Assembly: GCF_024362695.1 (NCBI RefSeq)
Contig: NC_065420.1
Location: 13,121,420-13,185,419, forward strand
Reading direction: 5' to 3'
DNA from: Pectinophora gossypiella
Taxonomy: Eukaryota > Arthropoda > Insecta > Lepidoptera > Gelechiidae
DNA length: 64,000 bases
In this document: positions 63,456 through 64,000 of the stretch, in pieces
Numbering within the stretch: position 1 is the first letter of the stretch
Layout of the letters: each line of letters starts with the position of its first letter
Notes under the pieces: generated by a model
Seen by the model: only the letters and a program-made list of their open reading frames with translations
Told to the model about the DNA's origin: nothing
Databases searched by the model: none
Program-made: the position numbers and the translations under genes

Positions 63456-64000
63456 TTATGTTGTGTAATTTTTGTCATAATATGCCCCACCGAGTTTGAA
63501 ATCGTCTCATTTTTTCCGTTCTCATTTACGGCCGATATCAATAATTTATATATCCATGTTTTCGTTTACTAAAGTATCTAAGTTTTGACAAAGTGTAAAA
63601 AGTGTGTGAGTGTGTGTATGTATAGTATTTTGCATTGATGTATAAATGTTACTATGTGGTATCAAAATAAGTGGCAAAACTTAGTTTGGTAAACGAATAT
63701 CACATGGATAGGTAGTTTGTTTAAAACGGCCGTTAATCACTCTCTCTTCAAATATGGCGCTATTTGCAGTGCCTATCAGATCCTTCTGCGCACTCACACA
63801 AACTCACTCTCTCACCACTCAAAGAAACACAACAAACAAAAACCACTCAAAAAAAAAAAAACAAAACCACTACAGAATTCAAAACCTGCGACACTGTGTA
63901 ACTGAGTATTTCTACCATATTAACCAGACAACAGTACATAATGTTGGATTCTGCAACCCTTCCCTTACGACCGATTCGCCATTGGACTATTCGTCGACAG
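63456..64000. other. Probable glycosyltransferase intron 2, no exon supported
   Basis: It contains a (TGTG) patch, an A-rich run at 63850 and nothing matching the expected continuation of an alpha4GT catalytic domain. Confidence 0.45.

Noticed and set aside
63935..64000. Third exon of the glycosyltransferase
   Set aside because: An AACAG acceptor is followed by an open frame, but its translation in the required phase does not resemble the family's catalytic domain, and no donor is visible before the window ends.

Overview
The window looks like chromosomal DNA of a moth or butterfly. This rests on three intron-containing insect-type genes, AT-rich intergenic sequence, and a dense load of tRNA-headed SINEs, LINE 3' ends and short inverted-repeat elements of the kind seen in Lepidoptera. 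The species was not identified. No bacterial operon, phage, CRISPR array or biosynthetic cluster is visible, and most of the window is transposable-element debris.

Layout. 1-6 kb is intergenic: a broken LINE RNase H fragment, a minisatellite, an orphan 186-codon ORF and an RTE-like remnant. 6.3-18.3 kb (minus strand) is one three-exon gene for a very large (1380 aa) secreted RR-1 cuticular protein. Its nine-nucleotide coding first exon lies behind a TATA box and a TCAGT initiator; the exon lengths sum to 4143 nt and stay in frame. 18.4-44.1 kb holds no gene I can support; it is layered SINEs, LINE tails, MITEs and Helitron-like ends. 44.1-55.7 kb (plus strand) is a ten-exon gene for RPAP3/Spaghetti (527 aa), an Hsp90/R2TP co-chaperone, with introns full of nested elements. 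55.7-61.9 kb is again elements. 61.9-63.1 kb (plus strand) is the first two exons of an alpha-1,4-glycosyltransferase of the A4GALT/alpha4GT family, which runs off the window.

The three genes have unrelated roles (cuticle matrix, chaperone assembly, Golgi glycosylation), and nothing suggests they work as a unit. The most unusual signals are structural: a 59/60-identical inverted copy of part of RPAP3 exon 7 inside its own intron 9; a SINE family whose head joins a tRNA-like A box to a 5S rRNA-like control region with conserved spacing; a hairpin-forming core shared by three SINE families with different heads and tails; and nested MITEs, including two families each found inside the other.

Repeat family labels used here are local: F1-F4 are SINEs; A, B, C, E, G, M, N and P are inverted-repeat or unclassified elements; D is a LINE 3' end. 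Positions of repeat copies are accurate to about 5-10 bases unless exact ends are stated.
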